A DNA stretch of 64,000 nt from Eumeta japonica (Eukaryota; Arthropoda; Insecta; Lepidoptera; Psychidae), in contig BGZK01000074.1 of the NCBI GenBank assembly GCA_005406025.1, positions 769,516 through 833,515 on the forward strand, written 5' to 3'. Both the position numbers and the translations under genes were made by a program. Shown here in pieces: positions 52,793-64,000 of the stretch; within the stretch, counting starts at the first letter, position 1; every line of letters begins with the position of its first letter. The notes beneath the pieces were generated by a model. That model was not told the DNA's origin. It did not search any database and worked only from the letters and a program-made list of their open reading frames with translations.

Positions 52793-53468
52793 ATCGTAAA
52801 AGTGTTTTTTTAACATAAAAATATTTTAAATGTCTTCTGATTTACTTGTATGAAAACAAAACCCACGAAGCTAAAAAAATGTCATATTTAGTTTAATAAT
52901 ATTGTTCATTATAAAAACACTTCTCTTATTCTCATCTCTATGTATCTTATCTTATTCTTAAATTCTATATATAATCCTTTACGTTTCATTGATTTCATGA
53001 CAGGGATCTCATCTCCACTGAAACGATACAACTCACTGTGTTTTTTTTGCAGTAATCAACTTTTATTGAGGTGTGCAAGCGGGAGAGTTATGAATCCGTT
53101 GCGGCTGGCTAACCGTGCTTGTGTGTGTAAACTACATCTAGTATTTATACAAGCGAGCTCTGTTATCTTTATTTTCACATTAACTCGTCTCCATTATCTC
53201 TATCAAGCTTATCGTCGCTCGTAAACAAACAACTCGGCACCGATTCGCACGCTTCTGTCATACTTTACTGAACATAAGCTGATTTTACGAGGTTAAATAA
53301 AAGATAGTAAAATAAATATTGAAATTAACATTTTACTAACGAAAGATTTAATTATATTACTTTACATATTTCAACAATTTTTTAAAAGTTTATTTAATGG
53401 TTTCGATATACATAATGATTACTCTATTAAATACATATTTTAACGTTTTATGGGTTATGCAAATCATC
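52793..53468. other. Intergenic, nothing recognised
   Basis: AT-rich with a GC-richer patch at about 53075-53230. The 94-residue frame at 52940-53224 has no family resemblance. Confidence 0.4.
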
Positions 53469-53720
53469 AACATTTTTTTAACCGGCTTTAAAAAAGAGGA
53501 TATATTCAATTTGATTGTGTTTTTTAGGGTTCCGACCAAAAATGGCAAAAACGGAACCCTTATAGTTTCGTTATGTCCGTCCGTCCTTATGCTACATGTA
53601 TTTTATTCAAAAACTACAAGACGTATATTGATGAAATTTATAGTGTAGGCGTCTTGTACAGCCGCTACTTAGTTTGATAGTTAAATAACAAATAAATATT
53701 TCTAGGGGGATCACTCCACA
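53469..53720 (+). repeat. Lepidopteran 'AACCGRCTT...AGGGTTCCG' repeat
   Basis: AACCGGCTTTAAAAAAGAGG, then GATTGTGTTTTTTAGGGTTC, CGACCAAAAATGGCAAAAAC, GGAACCCTTATAG and TATGTCCGTCCGTCC. I recognise this series from many moth/butterfly genomes. A reverse-strand relative lies in kinase intron 3. Confidence 0.7.
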
Positions 53721-54680
53721 CATATAAGAGAAGCTAAAAACATTTTTTACGTATAGCAGATATTTCGAGTTATTTTTTTAAAAATTAAGGATTCTAAACA
53801 ATTTTTTTGATTACTTGAATAATTTTGGAAATAATCGCTTCGAAAGTAGCAAAAATTGTGTCTCCTTCATCTTCTAAACCGTAAGTCTAAAATATAAAAA
53901 ATTATCAAGATAAGTCTTAATAATTACTTTAAAGGAATATTGTTTTGAGCATGATTGGATATATTTTGAGTTATTACCGAAAAACTGTGCTTCTCAACAA
54001 AAGGACGTAAGTGCCATGATTATTAATTATTTGGCTGATACACTTTACACTAGTTTAATAATAATAGTCCATATATCTATTTGTTTTTCTAGTTATAGGC
54101 GACTAAAGTGTAAATAACTATTCTGAGCAGGAAATATGGAAAAGTTTAACAACGTACTGCGCTCATTTTGAACCTTAAAACGAGGACTGTTGTCTACATA
54201 GAGGCCTTGATATAAATAAAATATATATTTTAAAGTTAGGAAACCAAAAATCCATCGAGTTTCTAAAATATCTAAAAATTTATAGTAAAAGTATTTGTCT
54301 AATTCCAATTTATTTCATACTAAGCACACCTAAGTAATAACGTATTTATTAAAAAAAAATTAAAGAACAATTTTAGAAAGTAATTCTTTAGGTTTTTTTA
54401 GGAGCCGCGGTCATACCTAGTTTAGTACATAATAAGTTAAACGAGGGTAGATATGTAAAAAGGAAAAAAGAAACAAAGTGAATGGAAAAATAAGAAATAT
54501 TCAGACTGATTTTATTTACGTTTTATTATGACAAGAAGACAATAATCATATCTCTCTTTTACATTGCATGTGTCAACAAACGTAGACGGCAAATGGCAAT
54601 TTGCAGCAATTCAATGAACTTACATTATAATTTACAGCCGGTAGGACAAAATTATTTATATATCTATACAGACAAACCAC
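53721..54680. other. Intergenic AT-rich DNA, nothing recognised
   Basis: No gene, RNA or clear element is seen. Minor frames on the minus strand (54093-54308) have no support. Confidence 0.45.
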
Positions 54681-54890
54681 AAGAGGACGTCGCCGTTGGC
54701 AGAACAGCGTAGTGAGTCGTTCGCGCTGCCGGAATTTAGTTAGGGGAAGCGACCACTTCCGGCGGGCAGATGGCGCTGAGTGACGCTTCGGAAATTACGT
54801 CGCCGCCCTCCGCCGCGCGGCGCTGATGTTGCAAGCTGATGCAGCGCCAGCGATTTGACGTGTAGCTGTTGAGTGTACTTATGTCGTTAG
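54681..54890. promoter_or_regulatory. GC-rich island beside tandem array
   Basis: About 210 bases of CpG-rich DNA (GGACGTCGCCGTTGGCAGAA, TCGCCGCCCTCCGCCGCGCG) in AT-rich flanks, ~230 bases before the 66-base tandem array. No open frame has family content. A regulatory or promoter role is possible but not shown. Confidence 0.25.
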
Positions 54891-55114
54891 ATTGGTAGTT
54901 AGTTGGGTGACGGTTGTCTCACCACAATTGCAATGGGCATTGTCTGAATCAGCGAATATAATATAATGTCTTTATATTTTAAAGAAGATATAGACAGTTT
55001 TGAAGATCTACTGAGACTATTATTGCATTTCAATGCAATAACTTGTGTGTAATTGATGTGAAACATCTGTAGGCGCAGGTAAACCGGATTCTTGGCGTGG
55101 TGAAGCTTGCCGTG

Positions 55115-55330
55115 GCGACGGGTTGCCACGCTATATTATGGTATATATAGTCTATTTATAGTAGAATGCACTGTGTGCGACGGGTCGCCATACTATACAA
55201 TTGTATATATATATAGTCAAAATGTAGTAATGTGTACGGTGTAGCGACGGGACGCCACGCTATATACTATAGATATATACAGTCCACAGGTATGTAGTAG
55301 TATGTACGATGTGGAGACGCGTCGCCATGC
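55115..55330 (+). repeat. Tandem array, ~66-base unit, GCGACGGGTCGCCA core
   Basis: Cores at 55115 (GCGACGGGTTGCCACGC), 55177 (GCGACGGGTCGCCATAC), 55244 (GCGACGGGACGCCACGC) and a partial at 55313 (GGAGACGCGTCGCCATGC). Spacings are 62, 67 and about 69. Each unit joins a self-complementary GC core (GGCGAC/GTCGCC type) to a TATATA-rich arm with ATATAGTC and TAGTAGTATG. Confidence 0.85.
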
Positions 55331-56199
55331 GCAAGTGACTGTGCGACTCCCTTCTCACTCGGTTCGATGGTGCTGTTTACTACAATATTTGAAGTCACAG
55401 ATGAAATGAATGAAGTTATGGCAACTTGAAATAATATTGAATTTTTGTATTTAATGAAAATAAATGTTTATTAAATAAATAGTCATTATTTTCTGTAAAA
55501 TCAAATATTATTCGTCATATTTAATTTTTCTATTGTACTATATTTAGTTCCTGTCGTAATTTTGTCTTTAATGCATATTACTTGTACAAATTCGATGTTT
55601 CACATCTTCCAGGCGTCTCGTGACGGCTCAAATTTTATTTCGATGAATGTTACAGAACATGTCATCGGCTACATTACATTGATTTCTATGTTTAAATGAA
55701 AAGAAACTATCAAATTGTATGGCCTGTCAACGTCAGAGGATTACTATCCCTAAACATTATTCATTTACTCTTTGCTATGTATGTTACTAAATAAATTTGT
55801 CTGTGCATACAATTTTTTGTCTAATTGTCTATTCAAATACATATTCATTTTATGGGTCATAGGCCCCAATTCTATGGTTTTCTTTTTTTTTGTCTTGCAT
55901 ATGTCCTTTTATAATTCAAGAATGATATGATCGATCTTTCGATCAAATGACTTTCAAAAATTGGTATACAGTAAAAACATGAGATTGTACAAATCATACA
56001 ATATTTGCGATTATGATACTCCGTATGAAAAAAAATAAAATTAATCATTATTTTTGCATGTATTTCTTTGTTAGCCATATTCATTTGTTGCTATATGGTT
56101 GTATATGCGTGCGTGCGTGGTTGTGTGTGTGTGCGCGCCCGCGATTATGTTCTAAAGTAAATACCAGATACTTTTTAGGTGTGTAAAACAAATATACAA

Positions 56200-56410
56200 G
56201 TACTAGTAAAACTAGTAATATCGGTAACATTAATGTCCAGGGGAGAAAAAATATCGGCATCGGGGTCGGTATTGCAATGAGAGGATGACCGGGACCGAGA
56301 CCGGGACCGGCAGGGGCCCCAGAACTGACACAGAGGACAGGACTGCGGACGGAATCCGTTGACAGCAATCTATTGTATGCCCACGCGAGTGTAATCGCGG
56401 GCACATTTGA
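56200..56410 (-). repeat. CTAGCTTTTGCCCGCGG-family copy (reverse)
   Basis: On the minus strand it reads TGCCCGCGATTACACTCGCG, TGGGCATA, then CCGGTCCCGGTCTCGGTCCC and CGATGCCGATATT, the family's head and its GAT/TCC-type body. The minus-strand 107-residue frame (56081-56404) with a hydrophobic run is an accident of this repeat. Confidence 0.55.
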
Positions 56411-56939
56411 ATTATAAAGAAAAAAAATCGGTGCTAAATTTTATTTTACCGAATGATAAGTTTGTGAAAAGGTGGTGTAATTAGCTATTATACAAAGAAG
56501 CGTAATTTCTTTAAAATTTTTCGAAAGGTGTTTTATCTGATATTCCACCCAATTATTTTAAAACTTAAAATTACTATGATTATTTAATTATTTTATCTGT
56601 GCAATGTCAATATTAGTTTACATATTCTATAATTATAATTATTTCCAATATTTAGCATTTTCTTAATTTAATGAATACTTACGGTATTTTTTTAGAAAAC
56701 GGTAATTTGAAAAACCTTAGCTATATTGAAAGATAATTCAAGTGTTTTACGTTGTTTCTAATATATTATAAGCGTTCTTTAATCTTTAATGCTTTATATG
56801 TATAAGAAAGTTTACATTTACCTTAATATGTAATAATTAATTATACAATTGTATAAACCATGAACCGTCTATAAACCATTCTTAACATTCTGGTAATTTT
56901 AATTCTCGAGCCATAAGACTCACCATTCTCCCGATAATT

Positions 56940-57240
56940 ACATATTTTAGTGCTCTAAATCTAACGGCGCGGACGTGGAAGTGTTAAATCAGTCGGCGGG
57001 CACCAGCAGCGCCGAGGGTACCCGGCCTCGCGGGTCAAGGGTGCCGTTAATATTATACTGTTTGTTTGAGCTCCGACTGATTCATGGTGGCGTAATGTCC
57101 GTGATGACACATAAATGGGTTCCGTTACGGGGAGGTTGTTTAATTTTATTTTCGCTTGTCGAGGTCGATACGTGGTATTTAAAAGGATACAGATAGTGCG
57201 ATTAGAGGGACATAGAACGAACGGAACATCTCGGAGTATC
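56940..57240. other. Non-repetitive mixed-GC block, possible regulatory DNA
   Basis: About 300 bases of higher complexity than the surroundings (TAACGGCGCGGACGTGGAAG to TGGCGTAATGTCCGTGATGA). No gene is recognised. Its composition and density of non-repeat words resemble insect conserved non-coding blocks, but conservation cannot be tested here. Confidence 0.2.
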
Positions 57241-57899
57241 GTTCGTTTGTCGACCGGTCGCCATTAATCTATTTGGACCTTGACCTTTAATTTCGCATCT
57301 ATGGATGTTCAAATCGTATAAGCAATATGTAGAGGTGCAGGCACCTTCATGAACGTAATCAGGGCGTAGAGCATTTCAAAAAAACTAGAAACAAATTTGA
57401 AGTTTGTAATTTGCATAAACCTAACTCGAAATTGAATTGAATATCTTCACAAATGGAGTATTTGACAATTGAAATACATCTTTGAACTAAGAATCGCGTT
57501 ATCGATAGGGTTGAAAGTAAACTTTAATAAATATTTTTTTCTTTATCTTCATCTGTAGGTATGCATAATAAGAATGTATATTAGAGAAAAACTTGTACAT
57601 TATAAATATTTGAGAAACCTGGGGCATATTAGGAATGTTAACAGAATACATTACAAAAAGTTTTAAAATTTTTGTCTGTCTGTTTGTCTGTGCATTTGTT
57701 CGCAAATTCCGTAAAAGCTATTGAACAGAGTTTGCTGAAATTTGGTAATACTAGTAATAATAATAACGAATGATATGATAATAATTTATACACGGAGGAA
57801 CGTATGGGATAGTTTTTATTCCGTTTCGCTGCTATTTTGTTTTTAAATAATACACATTTTCATAACCGATCGTAGATGTTTCTAGCCGTACGCCCGATA

Positions 57900-58015
57900 T
57901 CGTCCACAAGAAATCGACCGAGATCACGGTGGTCACAGTATCGTCGGTAGATACAAAAATTTAAGAATTCGTTGTACGTCCACGCGGGCGGAACTGCGGG
58001 CGAAACCTAGTTCAC
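57900..58015 (-). repeat. CTAGCTTTTGCCCGCGG-family copy (reverse)
   Basis: The minus strand reads ACTAGGTTTCGCCCGCAGTT, CCGCCCGCGTGGACGTACAA, CGAATTCTTAAATTTTTGTA and on to GATCTCGGTCGATTTC, the family's head with its GAATTCTT step. Confidence 0.6.
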
Positions 58016-58186
58016 GATACAAACTATTTGCTAATACTTTCATTTTAAGTTACAAAGTTTAGAGAACGTTATCATTCCGAAGAGCACTGTGTTATTAGCG
58101 ACATCGTCCAGAGCAGCGGATTGATGTACATTCAAATGTATGAGACTGAAAAAATCGCGTCGACGTTATGGAAATACGATCCGTTT

Positions 58187-58229
58187 ATTTAATGTCCGCG
58201 TCGACGAAGACTTCGCGCGGACATTAAAT
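58187..58229. repeat. 14-base inverted repeat with SalI-like spacer
   Basis: ATTTAATGTCCGCG at 58187-58200 and its exact complement at 58216-58229, separated by 15 bases (TCGACGAAGACTTCG). It adjoins a GC-richer non-repetitive block (58260-58450). Confidence 0.75.
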
Positions 58230-60880
58230 CGATGTTTGTCCAATGTCCAGATTTAAAATATATTGTTATCGGGGCGATAGCGGCGGCCGACCCGCGCTAT
58301 CTGCTTGTCCGACAGACCGAACACGCCGCGTATTGGCTTTGCCGGGCCGTATCGGCATCGGCAAACACTTCCATGTTTGCTCAAGTGGATTGCACCCGAT
58401 TGACCGTTGACAATGGATACCATAAAGTTTTACATCGCCATGTCTGATTACGATTTAGGGCCGTGCGTGTTTTTTGCCTATGGTTGCTGTGAAAAGTGTC
58501 GATACATATGTTATGTATGTAGTACGTCGCAAATTAATATTAATTATATGGTAAATTGGAATGTTTTGATCGTTAATTTCAATTAAACTTATTTTATTCA
58601 ACAGTTATCGAACCGTCGAAAATATCAGGACATAAGAATAATGTTTTGTATAAAGTTCTTCTCTTGTTATGTATATGAACTATATTTTCTAAAAATAGAG
58701 GGGGACTTAAAAATTCATTGTTATTGTTAAATACGTATTAATTAACAAGAAAATTTACAAAGAAATCGATAATTAAACATTGTTTGTTGTTTAAAATGGT
58801 ACCGAAACAATATATAGGGTAGTTATTTATTATAACGCTGTATGTATACGACGTCTAAGGAATGAGTGATAATACTTTTGTAGGTTATTGTTCAAATATC
58901 CACAGAAAATGATCCTACATTCACTAGGGCGGAGCTGCGATGGATATTGATTATGTGTACAATGTAATGATTTAATTATTTAGTAAACAAACAAATTTTC
59001 AAATAACAAAAAAAAATTATTGACTATATTTTTTCTTAAAAAGACCATGTAGTTTTTATACGAATAAGTTGTTATGTTTTAATGTTCACTCTGTGGAGTA
59101 GTGGATTTTTCTAGGAAATTGATGAAAGAGCGTCTCGTTTTATTCTAAATTAATTTCAATTTAGTCATTCTGTGTCATTTTAAATAGTGAACCTAATCGA
59201 ATATAGACATATCGAAGTTTATTGTATTTCGAATGTAAATATTTGTAAAATACGTTTAGACTTTTTCAATTTGTTGTTAATTTTGTTTTCGTGTCGATTC
59301 AAAAACATAAAGATATATGTCATTGAAAATTTCTTCCATTACATTTACAACATTTTTTTGACCTTATCCATTCACCACCACCATCTTTGATATTTGTGCC
59401 AAAACCAAAGATGACGGTGACATGATACGGTACAGGCGTGAAGTAAGAGCTTCCGCTGTTGTGTGTGGTCCTCTGAGTGTGCCTACCTTTCGCCATTTCA
59501 CTCCCCTCCCCATCAATGCATTCCTCCTCCATCAGATATCATGGAGAATACGAGGCAATGCGCAAATCTCTTCTGGGGTTGAGGTTGGGTTAGTTAGGGC
59601 GGTGCTGAACACATACTTTCTAGTAGCTCGCATACTCTTTTACTCTAAAACTGCTATAAATAACATGGTGTTATTTCTTTTATTTAACAGGATACTGTTA
59701 TTTTGAAATAATTCATATTTTTTTTGAATAATAAAAGCAATATAAATACTATTCTGAATATAGTGTATGAATGTATATTCTGAATATAATACACGTAAAC
59801 GCCAATACTGGCTTTTATGCATATTATTATTTTATGCATATGTAGATATTAAATGTATATATGTAGACATCGTACCACATTTACAGCAAAACGCAGGAAA
59901 CTCTGCCGTTGCGAAGTTAGTCACGAAAGCGTCGCAATGGTGTAAAATAGGAATGTGGGGGAGAAGGAGGACGGGCCGTGATCTTTGAACCTGTGCATTA
60001 CATCATCTGCAGGCAATTCAGAGCGACAGAATTACGTGCGTATACGAGCACTATTACGAAGCGTGGTCTCTTACTAACGCCAGATCTACCAAGTGGTGGA
60101 ACTAGAATCGGTCCCCTTCGAATGTTCCGAATGCTGTCTCTGAATAAATAACTCGATGTACGAAACATCTCGACATGGGTCATACATTGCTGGTGTCATT
60201 GTAGAGTTCAGGTAGAAACCCTATTAAGTAAATATTTCACAAAGTCTATGGTCCTGCGTATATAGATGCATTGTTTCTCAGTAATGTTATTATATCATCA
60301 GATATAATGTGATTTTTTTTCTTCTTTTAAATAATACTTTATCAACATAAATATAAAATTATGTGATGAGACTTTTATTTATATTCATAATCTATGGTCC
60401 CACGGAACACTCTTTTTTTTGTTGCGGATAATTAAAAAGGGCTTTTAATTATTTTTTATTATACAAAAAAGAAATTTAATAATTATTAGTTTCATTACTA
60501 GTTCAAAAATATTTTTTCAAATTATAATTCAAATTAAACCATATGTTCCATGTCTCGGTCATACCATGGCTTCATGAGAATACATTAGACCATGGATACC
60601 GTATATGACGAAAGTAGTTGTTATGAGAACAGTGTTAGCTCTATCTGGAATAAAAGGAATATGGGAGGGTTTGCGTCAAGTTACGGGTGACACCTGTGCC
60701 ATAACACATATACATAATACAACCGATACCTATACTTTGCGATACGAACTAGAGTTTACTGAGTTAAGTGAATTTCAGCAGGTTTTGTATCGGGGAATAT
60801 AGGCAGAGGTACAATTGTATTGGGGAATATAGAAATGGAATTTATTCGTGTTTTCCATCGCATCCAACAGAATATTGTTA
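58230..60880. other. Intergenic; mixed-GC block then AT-rich DNA
   Basis: 58260-58450 is a non-repetitive GC-richer block (GGGGCGATAGCGGCGGCCGA, GATTGACCGTTGACAATGGA) that could be regulatory. 58450-60880 is AT-rich with unrecognised short frames, including 59422-59706 (+) and 59998-60183 (-). Confidence 0.3.
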
Positions 60881-60889
60881 GTCCATGTG

Positions 60890-61065
60890 ACATCAGTCAA
60901 AGGTCGGGGCTACGCCGCGACGTGCGCGACACCGCACGGCGGTTATCGGCGACTGTTTGCGCGGCCGCGGCGCGGACACGTGTCGACAAGCGCCGACATA
61001 CCTCCTCACAATGGCGGCGGCCGAGGTCGCGGCTGCCCCGCGCCCGACCGTCCGATAAAAACGAA
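60890..61065. promoter_or_regulatory. CpG-rich island
   Basis: GGCTACGCCGCGACGTGCGC, TGTTTGCGCGGCCGCGGCGC and CAATGGCGGCGGCCGAGGTC in AT-rich flanks. All frames across it are open because of composition. An ATG at about 61014 gives only 14 codons. It could be a promoter or first-exon area for a gene beyond the window. Confidence 0.25.
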
Positions 61066-61599
61066 TTCAAGGAAACGATTGGAAAAAAAACCGTGTTACA
61101 CGATTCTCGTATTATTCTCGCAGACGCTTGATATATCTCAATACATAGCAAAGTATGCACTGAACAGAGATATCTTTAGATATTGAATATTTATGAAAAT
61201 GTGAAGAGGGCGTTTGCGTTTATCTGTTGCTGGGTGAAGGCTAATCCCGTCGATCTGTCTGATAAACCTAAAAATAAATTCACTGTAATCTTTATTAGCG
61301 TATTGTAATTTAATTAAAATACATGTGTTGGGGACACAAGTAGGTAGTTGAAAATTAACCCTTTCAGCAAAACTTGAAATGGTGGGATCCGATGAAGAAA
61401 ATAGAATTAAAGTATTAAATAGTTCTTCGTCCTGTCGGCGAGACCGCAGTACGCGTATAATTTTATCTTTTTTTTCATAATGAAGCTAGTAAACGAAAAA
61501 ATTAATACATCACCTTAATTCCAATTCCTCACAGTGAGGGCTCTCCGCTCAGTAGTGCCATACTTTTCCGCATATTTTGAAGTGACCCTTAACTATATG

Positions 61600-61860
61600 C
61601 ACTGCCTACGTCCATCGCGCGGCACCACACTGTCAGAGCTAATTAAAATTTCAAAGACGCCAGAGTGGGACTCCGGCCGCGGGCAGACAATGGGGGTAGG
61701 GTTGAAGTGGTAGTAGAAGCGAGGAGGCGGAGCGGCGCGCGTAATCGGGGCTAATAGAAGCGCGTGCGCCGCTTTGATCTGGAGGCTCAAAGGCACGAGG
61801 GTCGAAGTCGCGAATACTGCGCCATAGACTTTTGATGCGTACGACCGCCTGACATCTGTC
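61600..61860. promoter_or_regulatory. GC-rich block, possible regulatory DNA
   Basis: Non-repetitive GC-rich sequence (GACTCCGGCCGCGGGCAGAC, GGAGGCGGAGCGGCGCGCGT, CCGCTTTGATCTGGAGGC). The minus frame 61593-61889 has no family content. TTTGATCT resembles a TCF/Pan-type site, a weak single match. Confidence 0.2.
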
Positions 61861-62189
61861 ATTTTTAGAATGTTAGAAATATTGTACATGTAATCATTTT
61901 CTTAGAATATTTTCGATGTTGTAGAACGTGTGGATACAAAAGTACCTAAATCAAAATAAGCCGAAATATACATAAGGAATGAATAATATTGTAAAAACAA
62001 ACGCTCATGAAATAATCATAAACTCTGGACAATGTCAACCTAGCGATTGCGAACTTATGGTTTCCTTCAGTAGGTATTTTTATTGTTGTCATCCACATCT
62101 TTTTTTTTGGATATTTTGTATTGTTTGAAGTTTTGATAGTTTTTATTTTATTTTCGTACCTTTGGATGATGGCATCTTTCATACAGTTG

Positions 62190-62790
62190 TGGAGTGGTCA
62201 AACAATTACCAAGCTATTGTGATCGACTACATCATTTTAAAATCGACTGTCTGGTTGACCGTCGTAAGCTACTGGATGTCACGTATCTGTATAAATTACT
62301 AAATAATTCTATTGATTATCCTAACCTACTGATCAAGGTTGGTTTAAAAGTCCCAACAAAAACTTCCCCCCTAATAGATATGTACCCTCAATTATTAAAC
62401 CTGGTAAAATAAATTTAATGTCGACATCGCCTTCAAACACAATGATGAAACGTTATAACGCATATCACACTGATCCAGTTACAGATATTTTTGGTGAAAA
62501 TCTGAATTTATTTAAAAAAGTCTGTATTTAACACAATGCGAAAATAGTGATCTTAGTATATTGTCATCAATTTATTTCGTGCTTCTTTAATGTTTTACTT
62601 GTTATGTGTTCTGTACGTCTCTTTTTGAAAGCTGTGAATACCTACTATTAATAGGACATTTAACATATTTAGTACTTAATTGTAAGAAATGTAAAATTAT
62701 ATAAATCCGATGTACCTATTATTGGTGGTCCAAATAAATAAATAAAACTATAAATAAATAAACAAATAAATAAATAAAAATAAGTAGAAC
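62190..62790 (+). mobile_element. LINE 3' end with AAATA-repeat tail
   Basis: The open frame 62194-62412 reads LPSYCDRLHHFKIDCLVDRR, KLLDVTYLYKLLNNSIDYPN and LLIKVGLKVPTKTS. This resembles the C-terminal region of CR1/Jockey-type ORF2 (RRxxxDLxFLYKLLNGxIDxPxLL). A 3' untranslated stretch ends GTGGTCCAAATAAATAAATA and a run of AAATA repeats to ~62785. It is severely 5'-truncated, with no target duplication identified. Confidence 0.7.
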
Positions 62791-62859
62791 CATTCGGTTG
62801 AGTCGATACATTGAAAATATTTGTCAAAAACCGATTGCTGGTGATGTAGGGAGCGTAAC

Positions 62860-63000
62860 AGAATATACTAAGATTACTTTTAAAAACTTTTGTTAGTCAG
62901 TTTATTTGAAGACGTTAATTTCCAAAACCACTAGACGGATTTTCATAGGCCTTTCATAGGCAATTTCAGAGTAGCTTGGACTTAGCGGGGCAACTCTCAA
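62860..63000 (+). repeat. Fragment of 'CCACTAGACGGATTTTCAT' repeat
   Basis: AAAACCACTAGACGGATTTT followed by CATAGGCCTTTCATAGGC resembles the 'AACCACTGAACGGATTTTCAT' phrase of dispersed insect repeats. Boundaries are unclear. Confidence 0.35.
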
Positions 63001-63820
63001 CGAGAGAGATAATTGAGAATCGGAATTGAGAGCCAGTTCGGGTTTGAATCGCGAGCAGCTTGCGGATCATAATACAGAGTGTGAGTGGGATTAGAACAAT
63101 AATTAAAATCGAGAACATCATCACGCACAATCATGCTCCTTCAATCTTATTATTTCAGTTTTGGGGCATTGAACCTTTAGTTCTCCACGCTGGTCTGTTG
63201 CGGGTTGCAAGCTCGTGGGAGGTTCAGGAAAAAATATGTCGGAAACATTAAACGTGTATGAATTTTATGTACAATAATGTGTGTTTATTTTAATTCTTTC
63301 CATTCAATCAATAACCTAATGTAATACGAGTGAAAATTGAAATTCAGGAAAATAATTTAAATGTTGATTTTAAATATAAATTCTCTCCTGATTCTCCTGA
63401 GATTCTCCTGTTTCCTAGTGTATAGGCGTTAAAAAATATGTCTCTGACAAAAGACAGACGCTGCAGTACTCCCTGAGTATCGTATATTTTGGTAAAGTTA
63501 AAAGCATTTTCTGAGCACAGACAATGTTAATATGAAACTTTATATTAATATCTATAGTACACTCTAGTTAGTATTTTTCTGGAGATAAATAGCTTTTCAT
63601 GTTTTCTGAAACTACGAGTACAATCATTCTTTTGCTCATGATTTTTTTGCATACAATAAAGTATTCTCTCAAAATATATTTTGTTGTATCTAATTGCCAT
63701 TTTTCATTAAATATTTTTAAAGGGTTGTTAATCAAGAACTTAACAACGTTATTTATCTTGTTTACTCTAAACTACAAAGAATACGGAAATTAGAATAAAA
63801 AATGCAGTTCTAATGCTAGT
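63001..63820. other. Intergenic AT-rich DNA, nothing recognised
   Basis: Short frames at 63060-63251 and 63599-63793 lack any family resemblance. Confidence 0.4.
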
Positions 63821-64000
63821 TAAGGCACGTCACTCGCACAGCTCGCAGCCGGCTGAAAACTGAAGAGCTAGCCAGATATTGTTTTCTGTCTGCTTTGCCG
63901 CGACTGCGGCGGCGCGCTGCGGCGAGACGCGGACTTAATTGATTCTTTGTGGTTTAATTGCAGAGCAGATGTCATCTCGTCGCGCCAGCGTCTATAGTTT
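63821..64000. promoter_or_regulatory. GC-rich block at window end with TTAATTG sites
   Basis: CGCGACTGCGGCGGCGCGCT is followed by CTTAATTGATTCTTTGTGGT and TTAATTGCAG. Paired TTAATTG words are homeodomain-type sites, so an enhancer is conceivable. TTTAATTGCAG|AG also looks like a 3' splice site, so an exon may start at about 63963 and run off the window. Neither can be settled here. Confidence 0.2.

Noticed and set aside
56081..56404. 107-residue minus-strand frame with a strongly hydrophobic run resembling a membrane segment
   Set aside because: It lies across a reverse copy of the CTAGCTTTTGCCCGCGG repeat, whose CCGGTCCC words create the frame.
60848..61186. 112-residue plus frame and overlapping frames in the CpG island
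   Set aside because: Composition-driven. No splice structure or family motif.
61840..62190. Possible gene near 61.9-62.2 kb on the minus strand (78-residue frame 61946-62182)
   Set aside because: AT-rich, lysine/isoleucine-biased translation with no family resemblance, directly beside a LINE 3' end.
1..64000. CRISPR arrays, bacterial operons, ribosome-binding sites, rRNA
   Set aside because: Tandem repeats here lack unique spacers of constant length, the genes are spliced eukaryotic genes, and no rRNA sequence was seen.

Overview
The window is AT-rich nuclear DNA from an insect, most likely a moth or butterfly. It has long introns, GT-AG junctions and GC-richer coding exons. Its repeat types are ones I associate with Lepidoptera: cecropia-type mariner remnants, Jockey and CR1 LINEs, the 'GGCCAAGTG...GGGTTC' and 'AACCGRCTT...AGGGTTCCG' repeats, and the 'CTAGCTTTTGCCCGCGG' family. 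There is nothing prokaryotic and no CRISPR array.

Three protein-coding genes can be supported fully. (1) On the + strand, positions 4015-12913 carry an 11-exon gene for a MAK/ICK (CILK1)-type ciliary protein kinase. All splice phases agree and the product is 485 residues. (2) On the - strand, 19726-20700 is a single-exon gene for a TDP-43 (TBPH/TARDBP) homologue. It has the N-terminal domain and two RRMs but an unusually short C-terminal tail. (3) On the - strand, 31471-52267 is a 9-exon gene whose 510-residue product combines BTB, BACK and TLDc domains. Its first intron is about 11.2 kb.

Three tRNA or tRNA-like loci lie in and around gene 3. A sound tRNA-Gly(TCC) is in intron 3. A tRNA-Glu(TTC) is in intron 1, 12 bases from the end of exon 1. 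A damaged tRNA-Asn(GTT)-like copy lies just upstream of the gene.

Layout: 1-3.9 kb, AT-rich upstream region with two weak candidate exons; 4-13 kb, the kinase gene; 13-19.7 kb, repeat-bearing intergenic DNA with a broken mariner; 19.7-20.9 kb, the TDP-43 gene and its GC-rich upstream; 21-31.4 kb, a mobile-element district (large hairpin, inverted-repeat element, CR1 fragment, and a Jockey LINE with intact target-site duplications against a reverse-strand mariner); 31.4-52.3 kb, the BTB-BACK-TLDc gene with intronic tRNAs, mariner, inverted-repeat element and an element with ~180-bp internal subrepeats; 52.3-64 kb, no recognisable protein gene, but a ~66-bp tandem array, GC-rich islands that could be regulatory, and a LINE 3' end.

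Nothing suggests that the three genes form one pathway. Their roles (cilium length and transport kinase, RNA-binding protein, probable Cul3-type adaptor with a V-ATPase/oxidation-resistance domain) are inferred from families only.
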